The notes under the pieces: model-generated
What the model was told of the DNA's origin: nothing
Database searches by the model: none
The model's input: only the letters and a program-made list of their open reading frames with translations
In this document: in pieces, positions 52,853 through 61,135 of the stretch
Numbering within the stretch: the stretch's first letter is position 1
How the letters are laid out: each line of letters opens with the position of its first letter
Assembly (NCBI GenBank): GCA_012719175.1
Contig: JAAYAX010000011.1
Location: 186,001 to 250,000 of the forward strand
Direction: 5' to 3'
From: Methanomassiliicoccus sp.
GTDB lineage: Archaea; Thermoplasmatota; Thermoplasmata; Methanomassiliicoccales; Methanomassiliicoccaceae
Length of the DNA: 64,000 nucleotides
Program-made: the position numbers and the translations under genes

Positions 52853-53814
52853 ACCGTATGAGCAGCATGAAGGACGTGCCCCGCGAGGACATGCTCATGC
52901 ACGGCCATGGCGCCTGCCCGGGGTGCGGGTACGCGGCCACGGCCAAGAACATCGCCAAGATGCTGGGCCCCAACACCGTGGTGTACGTCCCCGCCTCCTG
53001 CCTCGTAGTGTTCGGCGCGCTGTACCCCACGTCCTCGTGGAAGATACCGTACTTCTACACTGCCTTTGAGAACACGGGGGCGGTGACCGCGGGCATAAAG
53101 GCCGCGCTGCGCCGCCGGGGCGTGGATGCCACCGTCGTGGGTATGGCCGGCGATGGAGGCACGTTCGACATCGGGCTGCAGGCTTTATCCGGCGCCGCCG
53201 AGCGCAACGAGGACGTCATCTACGTATGCCTGGACAACGAGGCCTACATGAACACCGGGATCCAGAGGTCATCGGCGACACCCTTCGGGGCGTGGACCAC
53301 CACCACGCCCGTGGGCCAGGTGGTCAAGGGCAACCGCTACTTCAAGAAGGACATCGCCCGAATCGTCGCCGATCACGACGTGCCGTACGTGGCCACGTTG
53401 TCGGTGGCGCACTTCACGGATTTCGTACGCAAGGTCCAGAAGGCCAAGGAGACCAAGGGTTTCCGCTTCCTGCACTGCCTCACCCCCTGCATTCCGGGCT
53501 GGAGGATCGAGCCCTCCAAGGGCGTGAGCATAAACCGCCTGGCGGTGGACACTGGCATGTGGACGCTGTACGAGGTGGTGAACGGCGTGCCCAAGGTGAC
53601 GTACAAGCCCAAGAGCATCGCTCCCGTGACCGAGTACCTCAAGCTCCAGGGACGGTTCAAGCACATGAGCGAGGAGGACATACTGACCCTTCAGGGCTGG
53701 CTATGCGAGAAGTGGAGGGCCCACTACGGGGAGGAGCCAGGGAGCCCGCCATGTCCCGTACCAGTGCATGAGGAGGTGCTGGCGCACGACGGTGACCCGC
53801 TGTACGGGATATGA
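52849..53814 (+). CDS. porB: pyruvate:ferredoxin oxidoreductase beta subunit
   Basis: A 321-aa beta subunit, which carries thiamine diphosphate and a [4Fe-4S] cluster. HGACPGCGYAATAKNIAK has the first cysteines. SWKIPYFYTAFENTGAVTAG is the pyruvate-type sequence and separates it from 2-oxoglutarate or 2-oxoisovalerate enzymes. The thiamine site is GMAGDGGTFDIGLQALSGA with DNEAYMNTGIQRS. A late cysteine in HCLTPCIPGWR completes the cluster ligands. ATG 52849 has GGGGAG five bases upstream. The C-terminal extension (residues 285-321) is typical for PorB. Confidence 0.94.
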   Translation: MNRMSSMKDVPREDMLMHGHGACPGCGYAATAKNIAKMLGPNTVVYVPASCLVVFGALYPTSSWKIPYFYTAFENTGAVTAGIKAALRRRGVDATVVGMAGDGGTFDIGLQALSGAAERNEDVIYVCLDNEAYMNTGIQRSSATPFGAWTTTTPVGQVVKGNRYFKKDIARIVADHDVPYVATLSVAHFTDFVRKVQKAKETKGFRFLHCLTPCIPGWRIEPSKGVSINRLAVDTGMWTLYEVVNGVPKVTYKPKSIAPVTEYLKLQGRFKHMSEEDILTLQGWLCEKWRAHYGEEPGSPPCPVPVHEEVLAHDGDPLYGI

Positions 53815-54650
53815 CATGGCAAGGGGCAAGTACTAATTACCGCAACTGTGTCCTGGACCTCATGTCCTTCTCCCTCGGCATGCCCGCGCTCATCGAGATG
53901 CCGGACCTTCACCGTCTGGTCGACCTATGCCAGGAGCTGGAACTATCGTTCATAGAGCTGAACATGAACATGCCCGACAATTGCCCCGAGGTTCTCGACC
54001 CGATGGAGGTGAGGGACATCTCCAGGAGCACGGGCATCGAGTTCACGCTGCATTCCCCGGACGAGCTGGACCTGGGCTCTCTGCACCCGACGGTGCGTGA
54101 CGGCCATCTCAGCCGCATGCGCGAGGCCCTGGGTTGGTCCAGTCAGGCGGGTGTGAGCGTCATCAACATGCATATGAGCCCCGGCATATACTTCACCCTC
54201 CCCGACCGCCGGGTGTGGATCTATGAGAAGTACATCGATGAGTTCACGGCCAACCTTTGGAGGGCCTACAAAGAGATAATCCCCCTGGCCAAGGCCTCGG
54301 GGGTGCAGATATGCACCGAGAACGTGAACAATTTCGATCTCCCGTTCATCGTCCAGGCCATCGACGAGCTGTGCTACATGGACTCCTTCTACCTGACATG
54401 GGACGTAGGCCACGATGCCCGGAGCGATTTCCGTGAGCAAAAGCTGCTGTTCAAGCATGTGGACCGGGTGAAGCATATGCACCTCCATGACTACAACGGC
54501 AAGAGCGACCACCAGGTGCCAGGCACCGGGATACTCGATATCCCTAGCTACCTGTCCTTCGCCCAGAAGCATGACGTCCGTGTGCTTGTGGAAGTGAAGA
54601 CGCCGCAGGCGCTGAGGGATTCGGTAAAGGCCGTCCGAGGGATGTTGTAA
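53811..54650 (+). CDS. sugar phosphate isomerase/epimerase (xylose isomerase-like TIM barrel)
   Basis: A protein of up to 279 aa with a TIM-barrel fold of the AP endonuclease 2 / xylose isomerase-like type. Metal ligands are suggested by FIELNMNMP, INMHMSPGIYF, ICTENVNNFD, LTWDVGHDAR, KHMHLHDYNGKSDHQVPG and VLVEVKT. Members cut abasic DNA or isomerise sugars; the pattern of late HLHD and VPGTG residues fits the sugar isomerase branch. ATG 53811 overlaps the porB stop (ATGACATGG region). The conserved fold begins near ATG 53862, which is a possible start. Substrate unknown. Confidence 0.85.
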   Translation: MTWQGASTNYRNCVLDLMSFSLGMPALIEMPDLHRLVDLCQELELSFIELNMNMPDNCPEVLDPMEVRDISRSTGIEFTLHSPDELDLGSLHPTVRDGHLSRMREALGWSSQAGVSVINMHMSPGIYFTLPDRRVWIYEKYIDEFTANLWRAYKEIIPLAKASGVQICTENVNNFDLPFIVQAIDELCYMDSFYLTWDVGHDARSDFREQKLLFKHVDRVKHMHLHDYNGKSDHQVPGTGILDIPSYLSFAQKHDVRVLVEVKTPQALRDSVKAVRGML

Positions 54651-54729
54651 ATCGCGGGAAAAGCAAGCTGCCGGGACGACACAGCGGCATACGATTACCT
54701 TCTTCTTGAGGGAGCAGGATACTCCAGCG

Positions 54730-55341
54730 ATGAACATACTCGTCGTGCTCGCTCACCCCAGCCCTGAGAGCTTCAATCATGCGATCGCCAGTACCGTGCT
54801 GGAGCAGTTAGGCAAGGACGGTCATGCGGTCAACTTCCATGACCTCTGCGCAGAGGGGTTCGATCCCCTGCTGCCGGCGCAGGAGATCCCCAAGGGCGCG
54901 ACCCTTGATGAAGGCCTCTCCCTGCACTGCCGCCAGCTGGCCGAGGCCGACGGGATAGTGATCATCCACCCCAACTGGTGGGGGCAGCCTCCGGCCGTCC
55001 TAAAGGGATGGGTGGACAGGGTGGTGCGTCCCGGAGTCGCTTACAAGTTCGTGGAGGGTGATGGCGGAGAGGGCGTGCCCGAAGGGCTGCTGAAGGCCAA
55101 GGTTGCGCTGGTGTTCAACACCTCGAACACCCCCATGGACAGGGAGAGGGCGGTGTTCGGCGACCCGTTGGAGGCCATCTGGAAAAGCTGCATCTTCGAT
55201 CTCTGCGGAGTTAGGACGTTCCATCGCCGGATGTTCAGTGTCATCGTTACTAGCACATGCGAGAAGCGTTCCGAGTGGCTGACGGAGGTACGCGAAATGA
55301 CGGGCGAATGCTTCCCTCCCGATAGGTCCATCGGACCATGA
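54730..55341 (+). CDS. flavodoxin-fold NAD(P)H:quinone oxidoreductase
   Basis: A 203-aa protein of the NQO/MdaB-like flavodoxin-2 family. It starts MNILVVLAHPSPESFNHAIA, a standard FMN/FAD phosphate-binding loop, followed by DGIVIIHPNWWGQPPAVLKG and GVAYKFVEGDGG. KSCIFDLCGVRTFHRRMFSV comes later. ATG 54730 starts at the conserved strand; the frame extends back to 54706. It probably performs two-electron reduction of quinones or other electrophiles with NAD(P)H. It stands between the por cluster and the ribosomal cluster, same strand. Confidence 0.88.
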   Translation: MNILVVLAHPSPESFNHAIASTVLEQLGKDGHAVNFHDLCAEGFDPLLPAQEIPKGATLDEGLSLHCRQLAEADGIVIIHPNWWGQPPAVLKGWVDRVVRPGVAYKFVEGDGGEGVPEGLLKAKVALVFNTSNTPMDRERAVFGDPLEAIWKSCIFDLCGVRTFHRRMFSVIVTSTCEKRSEWLTEVREMTGECFPPDRSIGP

Positions 55342-55402
55342 CCAGAGGAGCGACGGCATCTGTACTTCGTCCTGTACTCTGGGCCGCGGGCGATGGTGGA
55401 AG

Positions 55403-55414
55403 TAATTATAAATA
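55403..55414 (+). promoter_or_regulatory. TATA box of the rpl7ae operon
   Basis: TAATTATAAATA is a strong TATA-box match. It lies about 80-90 bp before the L7Ae start. Transcription starting some 25 bp downstream would leave a leader of about 60 bases, long for this genome, in which many genes seem leaderless. Confidence 0.65.
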
Positions 55415-55450
55415 CGGCCGTTTCTTTGGCCTGTTTGCATTCTCGTGCAA

Positions 55451-55490
55451 CCGATGAATGATGAGGATGTGTTACATCCGAATGAGGTGA
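55451..55490 (+). promoter_or_regulatory. kink-turn-like element in the L7Ae mRNA leader
   Basis: The leader contains ATGATGA (55458-55464), an exact box C consensus RUGAUGA. A perfect 6-bp stem GGATGT/ACATCC with a GTT loop follows (55465-55479), then GA (55480-55481). This places two GA steps across from each other, so G55463-A55481 and A55464-G55480 could form the tandem sheared pairs of a kink-turn, with GAT (55460-55462) as the bulge. The outer stem is weak (two pairs visible). The ribosome binding site GAGGTGA (55484-55490) follows at once. L7Ae is a kink-turn-binding protein, and L7Ae binding to its own leader has been reported in archaea, so feedback control of translation is plausible. 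Confidence 0.6.
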
Positions 55491-55494
55491 AAAA

Positions 55495-55866
55495 ATGGCA
55501 AAAGCAATGTTCGTTCGTTTCGAGATGCCCAAGGAGCTATCGGACAAGGCCTACGAGATTGTAGAGGCCGCCCGAGACACCGGAAAGATCCGCAAGGGGA
55601 CCAACGAGGTTACCAAGTTGGTAGAGCGGGGAGATGCCGTCATGGTCGTCATGGCCGAGGACGTTCAGCCCCCAGAGATACTTGCTCACATGCCCCTCCT
55701 GTGCGAGGAGCGCAATGTCATCTACGCTTATGTTCCGTCCAAGGCCGAACTGGGACACGCCGTCGGCCTTGAGAAGCCGACCGCCTCGGTCGCCATACTG
55801 GACGCTGGAAAGGCCAAGCCCCTGCTGGACAACTTCTCCGAGCAGGTGAAGAAGCTGAAGCAGTGA
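55495..55866 (+). CDS. rpl7ae: ribosomal protein L7Ae
   Basis: A 123-aa L7Ae, a protein of the large ribosomal subunit that also binds kink-turns in box C/D and H/ACA RNAs and in RNase P. The RNA-binding signature [21 protein letters not shown] and the loop [19 protein letters not shown] are intact. It has a good ribosome binding site (GAGGTGA, five bases before ATG) and a leader with a kink-turn-like hairpin. It is first in the conserved L7Ae-S28e-L24e-Ndk operon, 16 bp before S28e. Confidence 0.97.
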   Translation: MAKAMFVRFEMPKELSDKAYEIVEAARDTGKIRKGTNEVTKLVERGDAVMVVMAEDVQPPEILAHMPLLCEERNVIYAYVPSKAELGHAVGLEKPTASVAILDAGKAKPLLDNFSEQVKKLKQ

Positions 55867-55882
55867 GCCTGGAGGACTTGAC

Positions 55883-56098
55883 ATGCCTGAGGACGAGAGC
55901 AGCATACCTTCGGAAGTGGTGGAGATCATCGGTCGTACTGGTATGACCGGCGAGGCCACCCAGGTCAAGGTGCGTGTGCTCGAGGGCCGTGACAAGGGTA
56001 GAATCATCACCCGCAACATCATGGGCCCCGTGCGCATGGGAGACATACTAATGCTTAGAGAGACCTCCAGAGAGGCCCGCAAGCTATCCATACGGTGA
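55883..56098 (+). CDS. rps28e: ribosomal protein S28e
   Basis: A 71-aa small-subunit protein S28e. The core [20 protein letters not shown] and the end [16 protein letters not shown] are highly typical of the family, and the length is normal. It lies 16 bp after L7Ae and 5 bp before L24e. Confidence 0.97.
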   Translation: MPEDESSIPSEVVEIIGRTGMTGEATQVKVRVLEGRDKGRIITRNIMGPVRMGDILMLRETSREARKLSIR

Positions 56099-56103
56099 TC
56101 TGA

Positions 56104-56412
56104 ATGGTCGAGAGAAGGGTCTGCTCCTTTTGCGGAGCGGAGATGGAACCCGGCACCGGCAAGTTGTTCGTCAAGAAGGACGGCACGGTGCTATCGTTCG
56201 ATACCAACAAGTGCTACAAGAACATGATCGAGCTGGGCAGGATCCCCCGGAGGACCACCTGGACCCGCGCGGCCAAGAGGGAGAAGGAGATCACCCTTGC
56301 CGCCGCCGCGCCCAAGGAAGAGGCCGCCGCCCCTGCTGATGAGAAGATCAAGAAGATCACCGCCAGCAAGGTCCGCCGGAAGAAGGCGTCCGCTCCTAAG
56401 AAGAAGGAGTGA
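56104..56412 (+). CDS. rpl24e: ribosomal protein L24e with long C-terminal tail
   Basis: A 102-aa L24e. The core is VCSFCGAEMEPGTGKLFVKK, then a third cysteine in NKCYKNM and GRIPRRTTWTR. Archaeal L24e normally has four zinc-binding cysteines in a CxxC...CxxxC pattern; here the first cysteine of the second pair is aspartate (SFDTNKC), so only three remain. After residue 55 comes an Ala/Lys/Glu-rich tail of about 45 residues not seen in typical 55-70-aa L24e, ending in KKASAPKKKE. It lies 7 bp before ndk. Confidence 0.95.
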   Translation: MVERRVCSFCGAEMEPGTGKLFVKKDGTVLSFDTNKCYKNMIELGRIPRRTTWTRAAKREKEITLAAAAPKEEAAAPADEKIKKITASKVRRKKASAPKKKE

Positions 56413-56419
56413 GCCTACC

Positions 56420-56869
56420 ATGGAGCGCACTTTCGTGATGCTCAAGCCCGATGCTGTCCAGCGTGGGCTCATGGGCGATATCCTGGCACGCATCGAGGCC
56501 AAGGGTTTCAAGCCCGTGGCTATGAAGTTCATGCGCATACCCAAGGAGCTCGCGGAGCGCCATTACGGTGAGCACAAGGGCAAGCCGTTCTTCCCTGGCC
56601 TCATCGAGTACATGACCTCCGGCCCCGTGCTCGTGATGGTGTGGGAGGGTGAGAACATCATCGCCGCCATGCGGACCATGATGGGCGCCACCAACCCCCA
56701 GAACGCCGCCGTGGGCACCATCCGCGGCGACTACGCCCAGCAGACCGGTAGGAACCTCATCCACGGCTCCGACGGTCCTGAGTCGGCCAGAAGGGAGATC
56801 GAGCTGTTCTTCAACGACTACGAGCTCCAGAACTGGAACCGCAGCCTGGACCCCTGGTATCTAGAGTAA
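56420..56869 (+). CDS. ndk: nucleoside diphosphate kinase
   Basis: A 149-aa NDP kinase that balances nucleoside triphosphates by a phospho-histidine intermediate. The N-terminus RTFVMLKPDAVQRGLMG and the active-site RNLIHGSDGPESARREI with its catalytic histidine are intact, and the length is normal. It begins 7 bp after L24e. In most archaea the next gene in this operon is aIF5B on the same strand; here four opposite-strand genes come between. Confidence 0.97.
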   Translation: MERTFVMLKPDAVQRGLMGDILARIEAKGFKPVAMKFMRIPKELAERHYGEHKGKPFFPGLIEYMTSGPVLVMVWEGENIIAAMRTMMGATNPQNAAVGTIRGDYAQQTGRNLIHGSDGPESARREIELFFNDYELQNWNRSLDPWYLE

Positions 56870-56893
56870 ACCGTTTCCGGGCCACGCCCGAGA

Positions 56894-57106
56894 TCACTTT
56901 ATTTTTTCATCCTCTTCATCGAAGATGTACAGCTCGTCAAGCGTCGTTCCCAGGGCCCTGGCGATCTGGTGCGCGAGCTTCAGTGAGGGATTGTAGGCGT
57001 TCTTCTCCAGGTACACGACGGTCTCACGGCAGATTCCCACCTTACTGGCGAGCTGCTCCTGCGTCATGTCGTACCGCGCCCGGAACTCCTTGATGCGGTT
57101 CCTCAT
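56894..57106 (-). CDS. XRE-family regulator, short
   Basis: A 70-aa helix-turn-helix protein of the minimal XRE type: [20 protein letters not shown], then [20 protein letters not shown] and [13 protein letters not shown]. It is the last gene of a four-gene operon and overlaps the membrane protein gene by 4 bp (ATGA). Such single-domain regulators commonly repress their own operon along with a linked ABC exporter or DUF2178 protein. The 21-bp repeats at 59181-59243 are its likely target. It has a single cysteine at the recognition helix, next to the DNA-contacting residues, which could be redox-sensitive. Confidence 0.9.
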   Translation of the reverse strand: MRNRIKEFRARYDMTQEQLASKVGICRETVVYLEKNAYNPSLKLAHQIARALGTTLDELYIFDEEDEKIK

Positions 57107-57498
57107 GCCACCTCTCCCCTCGCTGAGAGGTACCTCTTGAACAGCCAGTAGGAGCCGATCATGATGAAGAACATGATGGTGGTGAACGACTCGAGGGGGA
57201 TGTCGATCACGTTCGCGATGCTCAGGACGGTCACCACGGCCAGCATGAGGTAGGCGATCCACCATGAGAACGCCATGGCGGAGTTGTGTATCTTTTGCGT
57301 CCTCTCGTCCCTGAAGATCTCCCCGGTCCTCAGTAATCTCCAGCGGAAAATGGCGAAGAACAGGAGGCCGCAACCGATGGAGATCATCAGCGTTATGGCC
57401 GTATCGCCCCCCATTTCCAACACGATCATGGTGATGGTAACTAGTATTAGCATGAACCCGGCGACGAACGTTATCCTGATTGCACGGTCCATAATCAT
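57103..57498 (-). CDS. DUF2178-like membrane protein
   Basis: A 131-aa protein with four hydrophobic helices (residues about 8-28, 32-50, 72-95 and 102-120). Between helices 2 and 3 the charged segment [14 protein letters not shown] is typical of the DUF2178 family of small archaeal and Firmicute membrane proteins, which usually sit next to an XRE regulator. The function is unknown. It overlaps both the ABC permease stop and the regulator start by 4 bp each, so all are coupled. Confidence 0.82.
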   Translation of the reverse strand: MIMDRAIRITFVAGFMLILVTITMIVLEMGGDTAITLMISIGCGLLFFAIFRWRLLRTGEIFRDERTQKIHNSAMAFSWWIAYLMLAVVTVLSIANVIDIPLESFTTIMFFIMIGSYWLFKRYLSARGEVA

Positions 57499-58163
57499 CC
57501 CTCACTGGTGAGTATGATGCGCTCCTTGCTGAGGCGGTTAACCAGCATTGCCGGCACTGCCAGCAGGCCGGCGGCGGCAACGCCTAACAGGGCGAGGCTC
57601 TGCCACGAGACCTCCGCGCTGTTCTGGGGCAGGGAGATCAACACCGCCAGCATGGAGAAGATCAGCACCATGACGCCCACGCTGACCATCCGGGTCGTGC
57701 GGGCCTCGAAGTTCAGCTGCACGAACCCCATGAGGCCGATGAAGGACGCCACCAGAGCGGGGAGCACGGCCGCGATGTACACCACCGCCGGCAGCCCTAT
57801 GGCCACCGGACCTTCCCCCAGGACTAGGATAACGCTCACGACGGCAGCGAGGTAGGATATGACGACCGCCGGTATGAGCGTTCCCAGAATCTTGCCGGAC
57901 CACAGGTCGCGGATGTCCACCGGTCCGCAGAACTGGGTCTCCAACGTGCCTGACATCTTCTCCTGATTGAACGCCTGCCCCGAGAGGCTGAAGGACGCGT
58001 ACATGCCGATCATGGTGGAAAGGAATATCCACTGGAGCTCGGAGAACGCCGAGGAGTTGAGCCAGGCGAAGAGCATGGCGAATATAGCGATCGATATCAG
58101 CGCCCGCTTGTTGGCCTGCAGCTCCAACAGCTCCTTCCTGGCCACGGTGAGCATTACGCTCAT
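57495..58163 (-). CDS. ABC-2 type transporter permease
   Basis: A 222-aa membrane protein of the ABC-2 family. [20 protein letters not shown] is the typical cytosolic entry segment. It is followed by six hydrophobic helices and an outer loop [19 protein letters not shown] that carries the E-K-x-x-G-T-x-E coupling motif. It would export lipids, drugs or peptides together with the ATPase encoded upstream. I chose ATG 58163, which overlaps the ATPase stop in an ATGA arrangement; the longer frame to 58271 lies inside the ATPase gene. Confidence 0.9.
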   Translation of the reverse strand: MSVMLTVARKELLELQANKRALISIAIFAMLFAWLNSSAFSELQWIFLSTMIGMYASFSLSGQAFNQEKMSGTLETQFCGPVDIRDLWSGKILGTLIPAVVISYLAAVVSVILVLGEGPVAIGLPAVVYIAAVLPALVASFIGLMGFVQLNFEARTTRMVSVGVMVLIFSMLAVLISLPQNSAEVSWQSLALLGVAAAGLLAVPAMLVNRLSKERIILTSEG

Positions 58164-59074
58164 GCGGTGGCCCCCTGCCCCAGGACCTCGAAGTACACCT
58201 CGTCCAGCGTGCGGCTCCTTATTCTGTACTCCTTGACGTCCCACCCCCACTCCACGAGCTCCTTGACCCATATGGGGCTCTGCAGGGACATGTCCACGGT
58301 GGCGCCTCTGCTCTCTGCTTCCATGACCCTGCTGTCAGTGAGAAGTCGGGACACCGCCTCCCTCGCTGCACCCTCATCGGAGAGCACAACCTCCACCTCC
58401 ATGCTCTTGGGCGAGCGTATCTCCTCCATGGTCCCGCTGAGCCTTACGCTCCCGCGGTCAAGGATGGCCACTCGGCTGCAGATCCTCTGAACCTCGTCGA
58501 GGTTGTGGGTGTTCAGGAACACCGTCATCCTTCTCCTTTGACCGAGGTCCTGTATGATGGTGCGGAAATCCTTCTGGGCCTGGGGGTCCAGGCTGCTCGT
58601 CGGCTCGTCCAGGAACAGCACCTCGGGCTCGCCCAGAAGGGCCCGCGCCAGGCCCGCCCTCCTCTTAAGGCCGGTGGACAGCGTGAACACCGCGTCATCG
58701 CCACGATCCTTTATCCCCACCTCCTCCATGACCTCCTCCACCTTTCTCTGCCGATCACCGATGCCGAAGAGGCGTGCATAATGGTCGAGGTTGTCCCTCA
58801 CCGTCAGGCGCTCGTATAGACCGTGCCTCTCGAACAGCACGCCCACCTTCCGCCTCATCTCCTTGGACGTGGACAGGTCCTCCCCCAATACTAACGCACT
58901 CCCTGCAGTAGCGTTCAGCAGCCCTAGGACGATGCGCATCGTGGTGGTCTTCCCCGCTCCGTTGGGTCCGAGGAAGGCGAAGATGTCGCCCTGTTGGACA
59001 TCCAGGGACACGTCCCTCAGTATCTCATGGCCGGCGATGCTCTTCCCCAGGTGCTCGATCTCTATAGCCTTCAT
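58160..59074 (-). CDS. ABC transporter ATP-binding protein (ABC-2 exporter type)
   Basis: A 304-aa ATPase of the CcmA/DrrA type. Walker A FLGPNGAGKTTTMRIVLGLL, Q-loop LFERHGLYERLTV, signature LSTGLKRRAGLARALLGEP, Walker B VLFLDEPTSSLDPQA and H-loop LNTHNLDEVQ are visible, then a 90-residue C-terminal domain with RTLDEVYFEVLG. The signature reads LSTGLKRR rather than LSGGQ. GGGGGTGGTG lies just before ATG 59074. It heads the operon that interrupts the ribosomal protein/aIF5B cluster. Confidence 0.93.
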   Translation of the reverse strand: MKAIEIEHLGKSIAGHEILRDVSLDVQQGDIFAFLGPNGAGKTTTMRIVLGLLNATAGSALVLGEDLSTSKEMRRKVGVLFERHGLYERLTVRDNLDHYARLFGIGDRQRKVEEVMEEVGIKDRGDDAVFTLSTGLKRRAGLARALLGEPEVLFLDEPTSSLDPQAQKDFRTIIQDLGQRRRMTVFLNTHNLDEVQRICSRVAILDRGSVRLSGTMEEIRSPKSMEVEVVLSDEGAAREAVSRLLTDSRVMEAESRGATVDMSLQSPIWVKELVEWGWDVKEYRIRSRTLDEVYFEVLGQGATA

Positions 59075-59180
59075 CGCACCACCCCCATGGATTGAACGAT
59101 ATGCATCAGAAACCCGATCGACTCGAAACCAGGGCGCACCCAGCGTATAGACATCAGTATCCCTCTTGTGAATGTTCCCT

Positions 59181-59243
59181 CACAAAATGTGAAGTATTTA
59201 CCACAATGTGTGAGGTATCTTCCACAATATTAAACTTATTCCT
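59181..59243. repeat. tandem 21-bp operator-like repeats
   Basis: Two clear copies, CACAAAATGTGAAGTATTTAC- and CACAATGTGTGAGGTATCTTC-type units (59181-59201 and 59202-59222), are followed by a weaker third copy beginning CACAATATTAAAC (59223-59243). The period of 21 bp is two turns of DNA, so bound proteins would line up on one face. A further TTGTGAA lies just left, at 59166-59172. The array is between the divergent ABC operon and aIF5B promoters, where an XRE regulator would be expected to act. Confidence 0.7.
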
Positions 59244-59324
59244 CCTGATCCGTAAAACAGACTCTCAACGGTCCGTCCGGGTGGTGGCAAAGATACTAAT
59301 ATCGATTCCAATATCGGAAGTTCC

Positions 59325-61073
59325 ATGTCGACCAGACAGCCTATCGTGAGCGTCCTGGGTCATGTGGATCACGGCAAGACCTCCTTGCTGGACCGAGTGC
59401 GCGGGAGCGCGGTGGTCCAGCGAGAGGCGGGTCTCATCACTCAGCACATAGGGGCCACTGAGGTTCCGGTGGATCATATCTATAAGGTCTGCCGTCCGCT
59501 CATAGGGGACAAGAAGTTCAACGTCCCCGGCCTTCTGTTCATCGACACCCCCGGCCACCAGTCCTTTACATCGTTGCGGGCGAGGGGCGGGGCGCTCGCC
59601 GACCTGGCCGTACTGGTCATCGACATCAATGAGGGTCTTAAGCCACAGACCATCGAGTCCATCTCCATCCTCAAGCGGTTCAAGACCCCGTTCATCATCG
59701 CCATGAACAAGATCGACCTTCTCGAGGGTTGGCAGACCTCTCCCAACAAGCCGTTCATTCTCAGCTATAAGGAACAGGCCGAGGAGGCGAGGGCCAAGCT
59801 CGATGAGAGGATGTACAAGATCATAGGAGACCTCTACGAGAAAGGATACTCCGCTGACCGCTACGATCGCATCGAGGACTTCACCAAGGCCATCGCCATA
59901 GTGCCCATCTCGGCACGCAACGGTGAGGGTCTACCAGACCTGCTGCTGGTCCTCATCGGCCTAGCCCAGCGCTTCCTGGAGGAACAGCTCGAGACCGAGG
60001 AGGGCCCGGCGCAGGGCACCATCCTCGAGGTGAAAGAGGAGAAGGGGTTAGGCTCCACGCTGGACGTCATCATCTACGGGGGCACCCTCCACCGGGGTGA
60101 TACCGTGATCCTTGGTACCAAGGGGAAGCCGCTCACCACCAAGGTGAAGGCCATCCTCAAGCCTAAGCCGTTAGACGAGATACGCGATCCCAAGGACCGC
60201 TTCGACACCGTGAAGGAGGTATCGGCGGCTATCGGAGTGAAGCTCCTTTGCCAGAGCATCGAGGGCGTGGTCGCCGGAGGTCCCCTCAGGGGAACCGGCG
60301 GCAATATGAACGAAGCGATGGACGAGGTCGTCAACGAGACCAAGGTGAACATCGACATCGTGGATGCGGGCGTTTACATCAAGGCCGACGCCATAGGTTC
60401 CCTGGAGGCGCTGGCCTACGAGTGCAAGAACGCGGAGATCCCCATACGCAAGTACGACACAGGGGCCATCTCCCGCAAGGACATCATCGACGCCGCGGCC
60501 TATGGAGTGCCGCAGCACCGCGTAATACTGGGATTCGGCGTCGACCTTCTTCCAGAGGCCAAGGAGGCCCTGCCGAGCTATCCCATGAAGGTGTTCACCA
60601 ACGATGTGGTCTATCGCCTCATCGAGGATTACCAGAATTGGGTGGAGGAGGAGAAGCGGCGGATGGACATAGAGAAGAGGGCGGAGTATGCCTTCCCCGG
60701 TAAGGTCAAGCTGCTTCCCAACTGCGTGTTCCGTGTGTCCAAACCGGCCATAGTCGGCGTCCGAGTGCTTGCCGGGAGGATACGTCCGAACCAGACGCTC
60801 CTGAACATCGATGGTGTGGACGTCGGTAAGGTCCGCTCGATCCGCTCCGGTGAGGAAGTGGTCAAGGAGGCCATTCAGGGACAGGAGGTCGCTGTGGCCA
60901 TCGAGGGCCCCACGGTCGGTAGGCAGATCAACGTCGAGGACATACTCTACGTGGACCTGCGCGAGACCTCGCTGAAGGAGATGCAGGCCATGGACCTCAA
61001 CCCCGACGACCGCATGGTCCTCGAGGAGCTGAAAGAGGTCAAGAGGAAGACGGACAAGTTCTGGGGAATGTGA
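59325..61073 (+). CDS. infB: translation initiation factor aIF5B (IF2-like)
   Basis: A 582-aa archaeal aIF5B, the GTPase that joins ribosomal subunits at initiation. The G1 motif GHVDHGKT is at residues 12-19, G3 DTPGH at 74-78, and G4 NKID at 128-131. Domain II follows near 220, with LEVKEEKGLGSTLDVIIYGG. FLGVDLLPEAK-like sequence (here FGVDLLPEAKEALPSY) lies in domain III, and domain IV ends KRKTDKFWGM. The length is usual for archaea. A TATA-like ACTAATATC near 59293-59301 gives it its own promoter, needed because it is separated from ndk. Confidence 0.97.
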   Translation: MSTRQPIVSVLGHVDHGKTSLLDRVRGSAVVQREAGLITQHIGATEVPVDHIYKVCRPLIGDKKFNVPGLLFIDTPGHQSFTSLRARGGALADLAVLVIDINEGLKPQTIESISILKRFKTPFIIAMNKIDLLEGWQTSPNKPFILSYKEQAEEARAKLDERMYKIIGDLYEKGYSADRYDRIEDFTKAIAIVPISARNGEGLPDLLLVLIGLAQRFLEEQLETEEGPAQGTILEVKEEKGLGSTLDVIIYGGTLHRGDTVILGTKGKPLTTKVKAILKPKPLDEIRDPKDRFDTVKEVSAAIGVKLLCQSIEGVVAGGPLRGTGGNMNEAMDEVVNETKVNIDIVDAGVYIKADAIGSLEALAYECKNAEIPIRKYDTGAISRKDIIDAAAYGVPQHRVILGFGVDLLPEAKEALPSYPMKVFTNDVVYRLIEDYQNWVEEEKRRMDIEKRAEYAFPGKVKLLPNCVFRVSKPAIVGVRVLAGRIRPNQTLLNIDGVDVGKVRSIRSGEEVVKEAIQGQEVAVAIEGPTVGRQINVEDILYVDLRETSLKEMQAMDLNPDDRMVLEELKEVKRKTDKFWGM

Positions 61074-61135
61074 GGACAGCTAACTATTAAGGGGATCGAT
61101 AGAGGCGGAAAAAAATGGGGAATGGTGCCAACCAC

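Noticed and set aside
59181-59243. Repeats as a CRISPR array
   Set aside because: The units are directly adjacent with no unique spacers and imperfect, and no cas genes are nearby.
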